NCBI GenBank assembly: GCA_030028905.1
Contig: JALDYZ010000003.1
Location: 62,001 to 126,000 of the forward strand
Source: Ferirhizobium litorale
Lineage (GTDB): Bacteria > Pseudomonadota > Alphaproteobacteria > Rhizobiales > Rhizobiaceae
Direction of reading: 5' to 3'
DNA: 64,000 nt
Shown here: one piece after another, positions 33,042 to 42,231 of the stretch
Position numbering within the stretch: position 1 is the stretch's first letter
Layout: every line of letters begins with the position of its first letter
Notes under the pieces: model-generated
Database searches by the model: none
What the model was told of the DNA's origin: nothing
The model's input: the letters and a program-made list of their open reading frames with translations, nothing else
Translations under genes and position numbers: made by a program

Positions 33042-35149
33042 CTGTCTGGAACGTCAAACTTCGGGAAGTCGGTGCGATCGTCATCGCGATTGTGACGTTT
33101 TCCGTTCTTCTTGTCCTGGCCCTGATCCAACTTCTCGAAACCGAACGAACCCTTCACATGGGCGAAGGCGAGAACCTTCTGTGGGTCCTGACCCAGCCGC
33201 AAATCGAACTACAGCGACTTATCATTGCCGAAGCGACAGGCGAGAGCGCCGACGACATCCGTCTCCGCTTCGATATAGCGGTCAGTCGTTTCACCGTGCT
33301 GCGCGAGGGGACCGTGCACAAACGGTTGAACGAAGATGAGCAAGCCCTTGTCGAACGCGTCTATGCGGATCTCATCGCGCTTGAGCCGATGTTTGCGAAC
33401 TCCCATACACCCGGCGACATCCAGTTTATCCGCGATCGGCTCGCCCCGAATATCGAGGTGCTGCGCGAACTCGCCAATTCCAAGATGATCGCCGAAAACA
33501 ATCGCATGGGTGCAAAGCGAGATCTCTACAAGAACGCCCTCATTGAAGTGATCATGTTCATCATCGGGATCATGGCGAGTGGCCTTTTCCTGATTGCCCG
33601 ACTGCTCAGCGGATTGAACCGGGCTGCGGAATCGGATGCCCGGCTACGGCGCGAAAAAAACTTCCTCGATCTTGTCATCGAGGCCAGCGGCGACGGTATC
33701 GTCGCCTTCGATCCGACCCTTCGCTGCACCCATTGGAACAGCGGCATGGCGGCGATCTTCGGGCTTCCGGCGGAAGAGGTTGTCGGCAAGCATATACTCG
33801 AAGTCTTTTCGCACCCGGATGATCATGTCGTCACCAGGCTTGTCGAACAGACGCTTCAGGGAGAAACGGCCCTGATTCCGGCGCATTTTATGCCGCGCTA
33901 CGACAAGTATCTGGAGAAGTACGGCTTTCCGGTCCGCTCAGACGGCAAGATCACCGCTGGCGTCATCATCGCCCAGGATGTGACCGAACGCTACCGGACC
34001 CACCTCGAACTGGTCGAACACCGAACCCGCCTGGAGGAGCTCGTCAGCGAGCGCACGGCAACGCTGGAGCGAACGGAGCAGCAGCTCTTGTCTGCGATCA
34101 ATACGGCGCCCGACGGTTTCGCCGCCTTCGATGCCGCCGGTAGCCTGATTGTCGCCAATGCCCAGGCGCGCGCCTTGCTTGTCGATGTCTCGCGCTTTGC
34201 CCCGGGGACTCCACTCGCCGACATTCTGGGCAACCCGGTATTCGAGGGACGACTGTCTGCAGAAACCCCAGTCGATAGCCATGCCGCAACCCAAACCACC
34301 GAGCTTGAGCTTGCAAGGGGCTCATGGCTGATGGTGACGCTGAGGCGAACGCGCCACGGAACCAGCGTCCTGCGCCTCGCGGATATCAGTACCTACAAGC
34401 GGGCGGCGCGCACGCTCGAAAACGCGCTGGCGCGAGAACAGAACCTGCGACAGCTCTATTCCGATTTCGTGTCGATGGTTTCCCACCAGTTCCGTACGCC
34501 GCTGGCCATCATCGATTCCGGGGCGCAGCGGATGCTTCGTCGCGGCGCGGCGATGTCGATGGACGAGGTCGTCAATCGCGCAACGAAGATCCGCTCCGCG
34601 GCAAGCCGGCTGGCCGGGCTCGTCGAGGCGACCCTCGATGCCGCGCGCATGGAGGCCGGCGAAATCGAATTTCGGCCGCAACCCAGCAATCTCGCTGCTA
34701 TCGTCCAGGATCTCTGCGAGCGTCAATACGATCTTCACCCGGAGCGCAACTTCCGGTTCGATCTCGATGACCTGCCGGAAGAGGTTAGCTTCGACCCGAT
34801 CCTGATCGATCAGGTGATCGACAATATGATTTCGAATGCCATCAAGTACTCTCCGGCAGATAGCGAGATCCGCATCCAGGGCTATGTTGAAAGGGGAAAC
34901 GTCGCGCTCAGCGTCGAAGACCGAGGAGTCGGCATCCCTTCCGACGAAATGCCGAGGATCTTTGGGCGCTATTTCCGGGCGCGCACTGCTGCAGGCATCC
35001 AGGGCACGGGTATCGGGCTCTATGTCGCAAGGGAAATCGCCCGGTTGCACGGCGGCGATATCCACGTCGCCTCCGAAGAAGGCCGCGGAACCTCGGTCAC
35101 CTTGAAAATTCCTTTGGTCCCAGTTGAAGAACCAATGTTGCTGTCATGA
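33038..35149 (+). CDS. Membrane sensor histidine kinase with PAS domains
   Basis: A 703-residue inner-membrane kinase. TM1 is at about residues 9-31, a helical periplasmic domain of about 130 residues follows, then TM2 at about 165-188 and two PAS domains (about 205-330 and 345-450). The HisKA box is VSHQFRTPL; the ATPase domain has N-box NMISNAIKYSP, then DRGVGIP and GTGIGLYVAREI. The frame starts at 33005, but the TTG at 33038 has GGAGG 5 bp upstream and overlaps the previous stop. It overlaps the response regulator by 4 bp (ATGA). It should phosphorylate that regulator; the periplasmic signal may come through the co-encoded SUOX-fold protein. Confidence 0.9.
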   Translation: MTVWNVKLREVGAIVIAIVTFSVLLVLALIQLLETERTLHMGEGENLLWVLTQPQIELQRLIIAEATGESADDIRLRFDIAVSRFTVLREGTVHKRLNEDEQALVERVYADLIALEPMFANSHTPGDIQFIRDRLAPNIEVLRELANSKMIAENNRMGAKRDLYKNALIEVIMFIIGIMASGLFLIARLLSGLNRAAESDARLRREKNFLDLVIEASGDGIVAFDPTLRCTHWNSGMAAIFGLPAEEVVGKHILEVFSHPDDHVVTRLVEQTLQGETALIPAHFMPRYDKYLEKYGFPVRSDGKITAGVIIAQDVTERYRTHLELVEHRTRLEELVSERTATLERTEQQLLSAINTAPDGFAAFDAAGSLIVANAQARALLVDVSRFAPGTPLADILGNPVFEGRLSAETPVDSHAATQTTELELARGSWLMVTLRRTRHGTSVLRLADISTYKRAARTLENALAREQNLRQLYSDFVSMVSHQFRTPLAIIDSGAQRMLRRGAAMSMDEVVNRATKIRSAASRLAGLVEATLDAARMEAGEIEFRPQPSNLAAIVQDLCERQYDLHPERNFRFDLDDLPEEVSFDPILIDQVIDNMISNAIKYSPADSEIRIQGYVERGNVALSVEDRGVGIPSDEMPRIFGRYFRARTAAGIQGTGIGLYVAREIARLHGGDIHVASEEGRGTSVTLKIPLVPVEEPMLLS

Positions 35150-36192
35150 CGGATATAGAACGGGACACTCACACGCCTACGATCCTGTGCGTCGAGGACG
35201 AGGAAGACCTGCGTCTTGATATTGCCGAGGAACTGCAGTCCGCCGGATACCGGGTGCTGGAAGCCGGCAACGGCCGCGAGGCACTGGCGACCATCAAGGA
35301 GCACCGTCCGGACCTCATACTCTGCGATATCACCATGCCCGATCTGGATGGCTACGGCCTCATGGAGGCGATCCGCAAGCATGCTCCCGATTTCGCAGAT
35401 GTCCCGTTTCTGTTCCTGACGGCGCTCGGCGGGCGCATGGACATGCTGCGTGGCATGGCCGCCGGTGCAGATGACTATCTCGTCAAGCCGATCGACTACG
35501 ACATGCTGCTGGCGCGGGTGAAGGCGCGGCTCTCGCAAGTCGGCCGGATCCGCGACAGCATCGAGCGTTCACACGAAGTGGTTCGTCTCTCCGTCACCAA
35601 AAGCCTGCAGCGCGGTATCCGCGAGACCGTCGACGCCCTCGCATCCTCGCTCGACCGACTGGTCACCGGCTTCGTACTGCTGGACGCGACCGGCCGGGTG
35701 GTGTGTGCCAATGAGACAGCCCGCGCCATCATAGCCGACGGAGATGCGATCATTCAGACACCTACCGGGCTGACCGGCATCAACCGCACCGCCACGCAAC
35801 AATTCCGCGAGGCACTCGCTGCCACAATGCGCGGCGAGCACCAGGAAGAAAGCGTGCTCTTGCCGCGTGACTACGGCAATCCGGTGCAGATGCATTTCCT
35901 GCGTCTCGGCCACACCGGCATCGATGGCGAGGAAGTTGCCGCGCTGCTGATAGACCCCGATCGCCGTCGCGAACTCTCGCCCGACGCTGTCCGCAAGATG
36001 TATGGCCTGACCCCTGCCGAAGCACGGCTTTGCGTGGCGCTTGCCAACGGCAAGAGGCTGGACGAGATCAGCGACGACTTCGGCATTGCACCCACGACCA
36101 TCGCCTTCCACCTGAAGAACGTTTTCCGCAAGACGCAGACAAGCCGCCAGAGCGAACTCGTTCTCCTTCTCAACCGGATCAGCTTTGCCTAA
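35146..36192 (+). CDS. Response regulator with PAS-like and LuxR-type HTH domains
   Basis: A 348-residue regulator. The receiver domain (about 10-130) has acidic VEDEED, phospho-acceptor Asp in LILCDITMPDLDG, Thr in FLTALG and Lys in DYLVKPID. A central PAS-like sensor region (about 165-265) is followed by a LuxR/GerE helix-turn-helix, LTPAEARLCVALANGKRLDEIS to FHLKNVFRKTQT. It is the cognate output of the overlapping sensor kinase. Its targets are unknown; its stop is 1 bp from the convergent end of the GH2 gene. Confidence 0.9.
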   Translation: MTDIERDTHTPTILCVEDEEDLRLDIAEELQSAGYRVLEAGNGREALATIKEHRPDLILCDITMPDLDGYGLMEAIRKHAPDFADVPFLFLTALGGRMDMLRGMAAGADDYLVKPIDYDMLLARVKARLSQVGRIRDSIERSHEVVRLSVTKSLQRGIRETVDALASSLDRLVTGFVLLDATGRVVCANETARAIIADGDAIIQTPTGLTGINRTATQQFREALAATMRGEHQEESVLLPRDYGNPVQMHFLRLGHTGIDGEEVAALLIDPDRRRELSPDAVRKMYGLTPAEARLCVALANGKRLDEISDDFGIAPTTIAFHLKNVFRKTQTSRQSELVLLLNRISFA

Positions 36193-36193
36193 G

Positions 36194-38665
36194 TCAGAAG
36201 CGGAAGGCGTGGTTTGCACTCGCTGCCACGATTTCGCCTTCCGGCCGCCGTCCGGAAGGCGTGTCCGCACGCGGATGCAAGAGGATGCGCCTGGTGGTCG
36301 CTGGCGCCAGATGAAACCAGTCGTCCGATGGTCGGTAGCCTTCGACATCGATGTGAACCGATTGCGCCAGCCGGTCGGTAGAAAGCTCTATCGCCCAGGC
36401 GTTGTTGTCGGAAACCAGCTGCACCTCCAGCGTCGCGTCGTGGAACGCGGCAGTGCGGCCGAGCGGGAAATGGAACGCCTCGGCGAGGCTCGCACCCGTC
36501 TCGCGATGGCATAGCCTTGCGACCACGACGTCGTGCGATGGGGGGCCGAAACGGAATGCGTAGTTGGTGTCGAAGAACGCGCCGAACAGTTGCGTTACCG
36601 GCAGTCGCTCGCTGGTCCCCGGCTCCAGCAGCAACTCGCGCCTGCCGCTGACGACTGCCTGTTGCCCAGCCCGCAGGCATACCACCTCCAGGTCGACGTC
36701 CAGCGCGCGGGCGGTTTCGTTGACCACATGCACGTCGAGCCCGTTCGTGCCCTCGTCGGTGAAGACCACCTGGACGGACCGGAAGGCGCGCTTGAGCGCA
36801 AACCACACCGGTTTCGGATTTCCCGTCGCGTCGATGACGCCCCAGCCAGCACCGGGGAGCAAGTCCTGCAGCGTCCAGACCAGCGCCCCGTTGCATGTCG
36901 AGCCGGATCGGCGCCATTCGGCGAAAACTTCTTCGATGACCTCACCGGTAGCCGCCCGAGACAGGTTCAGGTAGCGCTGTGGCTGCTCGCGCCTTAGCCG
37001 CGGCGGATCAAACCCATAGAGTTCGCGGAGATAGTGGTCACGGATATCCTCGAAGTCCCAGGAAGCACCCCGATCTCGCGGCACGCGCGCCTTCCAGCGC
37101 GGATCATGGACCGACGGCATCGGCAGATGTCGCTCCAGCGTCGACTGCTGCGGCACATGGGAAAAGGCGAGGCATTCGGCGGCAAAGCGCACCTCGGCGC
37201 GGCGGGCATCGTCGAGGGGTTGGCAGTATGCGCCGACACCGTAGTAGTGGGTCACGCCGGCATTCGGGGCAAACGGCATGGCACCGCCGATTGGCGAATT
37301 GGCGACATAGGGCACGCCGGGGCGGCGCCTTGCCACCAGTTCGGGAAGGATCTCCTCGGTGAGCGGCCCTGACCAGATGCGTTCCGGCAAGCCCATCATC
37401 GCCGCCTGCTGATAAATCTCGCTGCCACCACAAAGGATGGACAGCGACGGCGACAATTGAATCGCTGAAAGCAAATTGTCGATCTCGGCGCGGACGTGGG
37501 CTAGAAAGGCCTCGTCCTTTGCCGGATAGTCGAAATTGGCGAACATGAAGTCCTGCCAGACCATCAGGCCGAGTTCGTCACAGAGGGCAAAAAACTCCGG
37601 CGTCTCGTAAGTCATGGTTCCGCCAATGCGGATCATGTTCATGCCCGCCTCGACCGCCAGCTTCAGCCACGGCTCGTAGTCTGCTCGCCTTCCAGGCAGG
37701 CCGACGATATCGGCGTTCGTCCACACTGCACCCCGGCAAAATACCTTTTCGCCGTTCACAAGCACGGCGAAATCGTTGCCATGGGTGCCGCGATCAATAT
37801 CGATGCGGCGAAAACCCGTGCGCCCGAGCGAATGGCTTACGCCATCCACCAGCAAGGACACTTCGTAAAGATGCGGCACACCATGGGTGTGCGGCCACCA
37901 TGGCTCGACGTCCGAAAGCCGCAGCGTTCCGCTGTAGCAGCCGTCCCCGCCGCGTTCCGCTTCCGATTCCGAGCCCGAACACGCGAGGCGAAAACGCACC
38001 GCTTCGCCCTCTTGGGTGAAGGACAGCCGCAGGATCCCCTCGCCTTCCGCAGTCAATTCCGTGCTGAGCGAAAGATCGCGAATCCGGACCGCGCCGGGAC
38101 GAATCAGCGAAACCGGTCGCCAGGGGCCGACCGCATGGATCTCCGGGCACCAGCCCGGCATGTATCCGAGCGCTGTCGTTCGGACCAGCCGCAGCCCCTG
38201 CGAGTTCATCATTTGCGGACGCCAGCGCGCCCGCGGGCCGGCCTTTGCCAGATGCGGCGCAAGCGCGCGGAAGCAGATCGCCAGGGTGTCCCGGCCGGAC
38301 AGATCGATCGCTACGTCGTAAGCCTCGAACATGCTCTGCGAGGAAAGGATCAGTTGATCGTTGAGATAGACCTCGGCGGTGGTCGCAAGTCCTTCGAAGC
38401 GCAGGGTCGCCGGTCCCGGCAGTTCGTCGGCAAGGTCAAGAAAGTACCAGGCATCCTGTGTATCGAGCGGGACCGGACTGCCACGGTCGAAACGGCCGGC
38501 CCGTTCGAGAGCCGCGGCAACGGTTCCAGGTACGGGCGCCGCGATGGCATCACCGGTCGAAACATCGAACGGCCCGAGACAGGCCCCGGCCGCCGTCAGC
38601 GCGAGGCGCCAGCCATCGGTGAGTGATTTCACCTCCGCTCCGATCAACGATAGCCGTCCCGTCAC
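36194..38665 (-). CDS. Glycoside hydrolase family 2, beta-mannosidase-like, of the carrier-protein ligase operon
   Basis: An 823-residue cytosolic protein of GH2. The sugar-binding jelly-roll is N-terminal (WYFLDLADELPGPATLRFEGLATTAEVYLN), followed by the immunoglobulin-like domain and a TIM barrel. Catalytic glutamates appear as Glu416 in LCGGSEIY (acid/base; the usual Asn before it is Ser) and Glu497 in RFAAECLAF (nucleophile). GTG start with GAAGGGAAG upstream, 13 bp after the DUF1839 stop. No signal peptide, so any substrate is intracellular. It is the last gene of the carrier-protein operon, where homologous GH2 genes are typically found; the glycoside it acts on is unknown. Confidence 0.85.
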   Translation of the reverse strand: MTGRLSLIGAEVKSLTDGWRLALTAAGACLGPFDVSTGDAIAAPVPGTVAAALERAGRFDRGSPVPLDTQDAWYFLDLADELPGPATLRFEGLATTAEVYLNDQLILSSQSMFEAYDVAIDLSGRDTLAICFRALAPHLAKAGPRARWRPQMMNSQGLRLVRTTALGYMPGWCPEIHAVGPWRPVSLIRPGAVRIRDLSLSTELTAEGEGILRLSFTQEGEAVRFRLACSGSESEAERGGDGCYSGTLRLSDVEPWWPHTHGVPHLYEVSLLVDGVSHSLGRTGFRRIDIDRGTHGNDFAVLVNGEKVFCRGAVWTNADIVGLPGRRADYEPWLKLAVEAGMNMIRIGGTMTYETPEFFALCDELGLMVWQDFMFANFDYPAKDEAFLAHVRAEIDNLLSAIQLSPSLSILCGGSEIYQQAAMMGLPERIWSGPLTEEILPELVARRRPGVPYVANSPIGGAMPFAPNAGVTHYYGVGAYCQPLDDARRAEVRFAAECLAFSHVPQQSTLERHLPMPSVHDPRWKARVPRDRGASWDFEDIRDHYLRELYGFDPPRLRREQPQRYLNLSRAATGEVIEEVFAEWRRSGSTCNGALVWTLQDLLPGAGWGVIDATGNPKPVWFALKRAFRSVQVVFTDEGTNGLDVHVVNETARALDVDLEVVCLRAGQQAVVSGRRELLLEPGTSERLPVTQLFGAFFDTNYAFRFGPPSHDVVVARLCHRETGASLAEAFHFPLGRTAAFHDATLEVQLVSDNNAWAIELSTDRLAQSVHIDVEGYRPSDDWFHLAPATTRRILLHPRADTPSGRRPEGEIVAASANHAFRF

Positions 38666-38678
38666 GGGTCACTTCCCT

Positions 38679-39650
38679 TCATCCGGCGAGTTTGTTCGCC
38701 AGCGCGTCCATCAGTCCGTCCCAGGCATCGGCTGCGGGGTCCAGTGCGGTCGCAAGCGGTTCGAACTTTTTGCGCGCGACTGCCCGGGCAAGCTGGAACT
38801 GCACGGACTTGGCACTCTCCGAAATCTTTCGTGCATGCTCGGATGCGTGGGCGAGCGCGCCGTTTTCGGCAAGCCAGTCGAGATGGCTGGCAACGAGTTC
38901 GAAGTTCGCACCCAACTGGCGAAGCGTATTGAACGCGTATTTGTGAAAGAAGTCGAACTCCCGCTCGGCAATCGCCTCGACCTGCGCCGGAAAGACCTTC
39001 GCAAACTCGCGCACCGGATTGGCATCCGGCCGTCGCCCGAAATGGCAGGCGAGCAGCCGCATGGCCTCCGCCCGGCAGCGCACGGGATCGACGGCCGCTG
39101 CCGGGAACTTGGCGAATTCGGTGTAGGGCAGAAAGGGCGGGTCCAAATCGGACAGATGCCGCTGGAACAGGCCGTCGAAATCTTCGCCCTCCAGCCGAAA
39201 GAAGCCGCCATTGTGGAAGTAGTCCATGCTGCGGCCGGCGACATCGAGACGATTGATCGCCACCGTCGTCTTGCCATGCTCGCGGCGATAGCCGACCCCT
39301 TGTGTATCCGGCATGTAGAAACTGTCCATCTCGAGCAGGCACAGTCGTCCCCTGCCGATCTGGGTGAGCACGTGGCTTTCGACAGCATCGAAAATGGCAA
39401 GTTCGGTGCAGCGGATTCCGTAGAGGGTTTCCAGATCCTCGAGCGGAACCTTGAAGAAGGTGAACTGGTCGCCCTCAAAGTCTTGCGTCAAAGTGAAGCC
39501 GAGCATCGCTTCAGGAGCGGCGCCGAAGGTCGAAAGCACCTCTATCCAGAGGTCGACATAGCAATTCGTCTCCGGCCACATGCGCTCGCTCGAATGCAGC
39601 GCATGTGGCTGGTAGCGCGCCGGATCGATTTTCGGGAAGACTGCCTGCAT
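38679..39650 (-). CDS. DUF1839 family protein
   Basis: A 323-residue protein, MQAVFPKIDPARYQPHAL onward, with conserved-looking blocks WPETNCYVDLWIEVL, FTLTQDFEGDQFTFFKVPLEDLE and MDYFHNGGFFRLEGEDFD. This is the DUF1839 family, whose genes sit beside amino acid:[carrier protein] ligases. The fold and reaction are not established; conserved His, Asp and Glu residues would allow a transferase or condensation role on the aminoacylated carrier (inference). The ATG at 39650, 8 bp after the ligase stop, is preferred over 39695, which would begin inside the ligase gene. Confidence 0.85.
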   Translation of the reverse strand: MQAVFPKIDPARYQPHALHSSERMWPETNCYVDLWIEVLSTFGAAPEAMLGFTLTQDFEGDQFTFFKVPLEDLETLYGIRCTELAIFDAVESHVLTQIGRGRLCLLEMDSFYMPDTQGVGYRREHGKTTVAINRLDVAGRSMDYFHNGGFFRLEGEDFDGLFQRHLSDLDPPFLPYTEFAKFPAAAVDPVRCRAEAMRLLACHFGRRPDANPVREFAKVFPAQVEAIAEREFDFFHKYAFNTLRQLGANFELVASHLDWLAENGALAHASEHARKISESAKSVQFQLARAVARKKFEPLATALDPAADAWDGLMDALANKLAG

Positions 39651-39658
39651 GTCGCCCG

Positions 39659-40573
39659 TCAGCCCCAGAGCGCCTTGCGCACCTTCGCCGGCCATTCCTT
39701 CACATCGAGACCGTGGGTGTGGAACAGCGCCAGCGCAATTCGTTCCAACCCGAAACCGACGCAGGCAGTATGGGCGACACTGCCATCATCCAGATGAATC
39801 CCCCACTTCGCCCCAAACGCGTCCTGATGGTAGTTGAAGCTCATGCAGGCGGTCGGCTTGGATACCGAGGTGATCGGAATCAACAGCTCGAACTTCAGGT
39901 TCTGATCGCGCTGGTTGTTGGCGAGCATCTTGCCGGCGCGCCCGAAGAACGGGTCGTTGGCGACATCGATCGCCACCTCGAGGCCGACCGATTTCATCAT
40001 CTCGACGCCGCGATCCATCCATGTCTGGCGGAAGTCGGTCACATCGGCTTCGGTGCCCATGCAGACATATTCGCGCATGCGGAAGAGCTGCTGGCGGGCC
40101 GGATCCTTGGAGGGCTCGTGGCGGAAGCAATAGGATTGCAGGTCGAAAAGCCCGCCACCTTTCGGCAGGCGCCCGCGCTTGGCGATCGTCGGATAGAGCG
40201 GATAGCAGGCTGCCGGCGTCAGCACGATCTCGGTCGCCTCCTGGCCCTTGGTCCAGTCGTCGCCGACTTCCATGCATTGCAGAAGGCTCATGTGGTCGAG
40301 CTCGTTTCCGCAAAAACTATGAACGGTCCCAGCCAGTTGCGGGAAACTCTTCATGTAGCCGCTGGTTTCGAAGAAGGCGCGGTTCATGCCCGGCGGGAAG
40401 CGCATGGCCTCCGCACCGTCACCCCCGCCGGTCGCGTCGATCATCCGCTCGAAAGCCGCGATCACATCCTCGAACTGGCCGCTGCGCCCATAGAGCCCGT
40501 CAACGCCGGTATCGATCAGAAGCCCGGTTTCGAAGAGGCGGTCGAGAAACGAAGTCTGCATGTCCATAAGCAT
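39659..40573 (-). CDS. Amino acid:[carrier protein] ligase (seryl-tRNA-synthetase-like)
   Basis: A 304-residue class II aminoacyl-tRNA-synthetase catalytic core lacking the tRNA-binding arm. Family members activate glycine or alanine with ATP and transfer it to the phosphopantetheine of a small carrier protein. Putative zinc ligands are Cys123 (TPAACYPLY), Glu168 (RMREYVC) and Cys271 (HTACVGFG). Their 45- and 103-residue spacing equals, from memory, that of the Bradyrhizobium enzyme (Cys131, Glu176, Cys279). Motif 2 is around [19 protein letters not shown], motif 3 is [12 protein letters not shown]. The frame upstream to 41164 overlaps the dehydrogenase gene and is rejected; ATG 40573 overlaps the previous stop by 1 bp (TAATG), with ATG 40567 as an alternative. 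Confidence 0.93.
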   Translation of the reverse strand: MLMDMQTSFLDRLFETGLLIDTGVDGLYGRSGQFEDVIAAFERMIDATGGGDGAEAMRFPPGMNRAFFETSGYMKSFPQLAGTVHSFCGNELDHMSLLQCMEVGDDWTKGQEATEIVLTPAACYPLYPTIAKRGRLPKGGGLFDLQSYCFRHEPSKDPARQQLFRMREYVCMGTEADVTDFRQTWMDRGVEMMKSVGLEVAIDVANDPFFGRAGKMLANNQRDQNLKFELLIPITSVSKPTACMSFNYHQDAFGAKWGIHLDDGSVAHTACVGFGLERIALALFHTHGLDVKEWPAKVRKALWG

Positions 40574-41754
40574 TACCCTACAAGGCTGGTGTCTTGTTTG
40601 TGCACGAGCAGCATCGTCGACGAATTGCCGAGGATGCGGTCGTTCGAGATCATCAACTGGGCCGAATGCGCATCGCGCAGGTGGCGTCCGAGGCTGTAGG
40701 GCGTGCCGTTCTTGTAACCCATGATTCCGCAGATCAGCATTGCATGGTTGATGATCGTCAGGATCATTTCGGAAGATCCGATCTTGACGTTGTTCATGGC
40801 GACCGCAAATCCCATCGACGAGAGCTTGTCCGGGTCGGATTTCGCGTCCTCGTAGGCTTTCAGCCCAGCGACTACATTCGACTTCACCATCTGTAACAGG
40901 TTTGACACTTCTGCCAGACGGAGCGCACCGGGAGGTGTCTGACCGGGTGTGCGGCGCGCGGCGGCGCGCACGAAGTTCTGGGCGCGGGCCACCGCATCGG
41001 CGGCGATGCCGTACCACACGCCGCTCCACAAGAGATGCGAGGTCGCCAGCATCGACTGGGCGGCTATCTCTGCGAAAGGCTTGGTGAAGATCTGTTCCGC
41101 AGGAGCCTCGCCCTTGAAAAGGAAGCCATCCGAGCAGGTGCCCCGCATGCCGAGCGTATCCCAAACGTGGGTGCGATCGAGCGTGTACTGGTCCTTCAGG
41201 AAGACCGTCATCACCTGGTCGGACGGCGCCGCATCGGCATGGCTCCGGGAAGTGATCAGGATGGCGTCGGCATGCGCACCGTAAGAGATCACTGTCGCAT
41301 CCTTCTCCAGAATGCAGCGGTCACCTTCGACAGCGATGGCGCAGATCGAATTGCGCAGGTTGCCGCCGATGCCGCCTTCGGTCGTGGCTGAGCCGAGCAG
41401 AAGTTGATCGGCAGCGACGCGACGCATGAATTCCGTATGCCACCCGCTCTCCAGGCCATGCTCGACCAGGCTCGACAGCTTGATGTGGTGCATGGCGAAG
41501 ATCATGGCGCTCGCCGCGCAGGACTGGGCGATGATCGAGCACAGTTCAGCGATCTCGGTGATCGTGGCGCCCTCGCCGCCGATCACCTCGGGGATCTGGA
41601 TGCCGAGGAGGCGCTCGGTCCGCATCGCATCGACCGCCTCGTGCGGAAAGCGCCCTTCCACGTCAACGCGGTCAGCATGCTTCGCAGCTATGGCCGCCAC
41701 ACGCGCCACCCGGGCGGCAAGGCTGGTCGCCGGGATGGTGACCGAGACGTTCAT
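40573..41754 (-). CDS. Acyl-CoA dehydrogenase-like flavoprotein of the carrier-protein operon
   Basis: A 393-residue member of the acyl-CoA dehydrogenase superfamily. The N-terminal helical domain is present, then [16 protein letters not shown] in the flavin-binding middle sheet domain and a C-terminal helical bundle. GHS-type blocks of fatty-acid enzymes are altered and the canonical catalytic Glu position is not obvious. It overlaps the carrier protein stop by 1 bp (TGATG) and the ligase start by 1 bp, so the three are tightly coupled. The likely substrate is an acyl or aminoacyl group on the carrier protein rather than on CoA (inference from context). Confidence 0.87.
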   Translation of the reverse strand: MNVSVTIPATSLAARVARVAAIAAKHADRVDVEGRFPHEAVDAMRTERLLGIQIPEVIGGEGATITEIAELCSIIAQSCAASAMIFAMHHIKLSSLVEHGLESGWHTEFMRRVAADQLLLGSATTEGGIGGNLRNSICAIAVEGDRCILEKDATVISYGAHADAILITSRSHADAAPSDQVMTVFLKDQYTLDRTHVWDTLGMRGTCSDGFLFKGEAPAEQIFTKPFAEIAAQSMLATSHLLWSGVWYGIAADAVARAQNFVRAAARRTPGQTPPGALRLAEVSNLLQMVKSNVVAGLKAYEDAKSDPDKLSSMGFAVAMNNVKIGSSEMILTIINHAMLICGIMGYKNGTPYSLGRHLRDAHSAQLMISNDRILGNSSTMLLVHKQDTSLVG

Positions 41755-42005
41755 CAGGCCGCCTCTCTCGCGTCGATGATCGACTGCACCGTCTTTTCGA
41801 TCGCAGCGATGCTGGCGAAGGACTTGCGGTTGAGCAGGTTGTCCGGGAACTCGATGTCGAAAGCTTCCTCGATACCGAGCATAAGTTGCACGGATGCGAA
41901 GGACGAGAGTCCGGCCGCGTAGAGATCCGCGTCGTCCGCCAGTTGATCAAGCGAAACGGGAAGTCCGCCCAGTTTGGTCAGCAATCCACGGATGGTTTCG
42001 TTCAT
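41754..42005 (-). CDS. Carrier protein partner of the amino acid ligase
   Basis: An 83-residue acidic phosphopantetheine carrier. The attachment site is within YAAGLSSFASVQLMLGIEEAF (Ser34 most likely; the usual Asp-Ser-Leu is replaced by Leu-Ser-Ser, a form I associate with these ligase-linked carriers). An upstream GTG adds two residues; ATG 42005 with GGAGA 8 bp away is preferred. It is the first gene of the operon carrier protein - acyl-CoA dehydrogenase - ligase - DUF1839 - GH2, with stops and starts overlapping or nearly so. A 4'-phosphopantetheinyl transferase encoded elsewhere would be needed to activate it. Confidence 0.9.
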   Translation of the reverse strand: MNETIRGLLTKLGGLPVSLDQLADDADLYAAGLSSFASVQLMLGIEEAFDIEFPDNLLNRKSFASIAAIEKTVQSIIDAREAA

Positions 42006-42198
42006 CTTCACGTCTCCGGATAGTTGGAATTACGCGTTCATCGCTTGGGCTATTCGTTAGCGTCGAAAGCATAAAAATCCGGTAAGGAACGTGATGAAGC
42101 CGGGGCTGTGGGACTCGCTAAAATTTTATCTATTGGCCTGCTGACAGCTGCCGAGCGAGGACCGAGAGCCTGTCGCAGCGGACTTCGCCCGTCGGATA

Positions 42199-42222
42199 CC
42201 CCTGCCGAGCGGGCGGCAGGGG
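42199..42222 (-). terminator. Hairpin downstream of the SDR gene
   Basis: CCCCTGCCG-N6-CGGCAGGGG, perfect 9-bp arms, 10 bp past the SDR stop; no T-run, so factor-independent activity is uncertain. Confidence 0.5.
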
Positions 42223-42231
42223 TGGTTCATT

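Noticed and set aside
39659-41164. Long version (501 codons) of the amino acid:[carrier protein] ligase
   Set aside because: The extra N-terminal 197 codons overlap the acyl-CoA dehydrogenase gene in another frame and have no protein-like features; the family core is about 300 residues.
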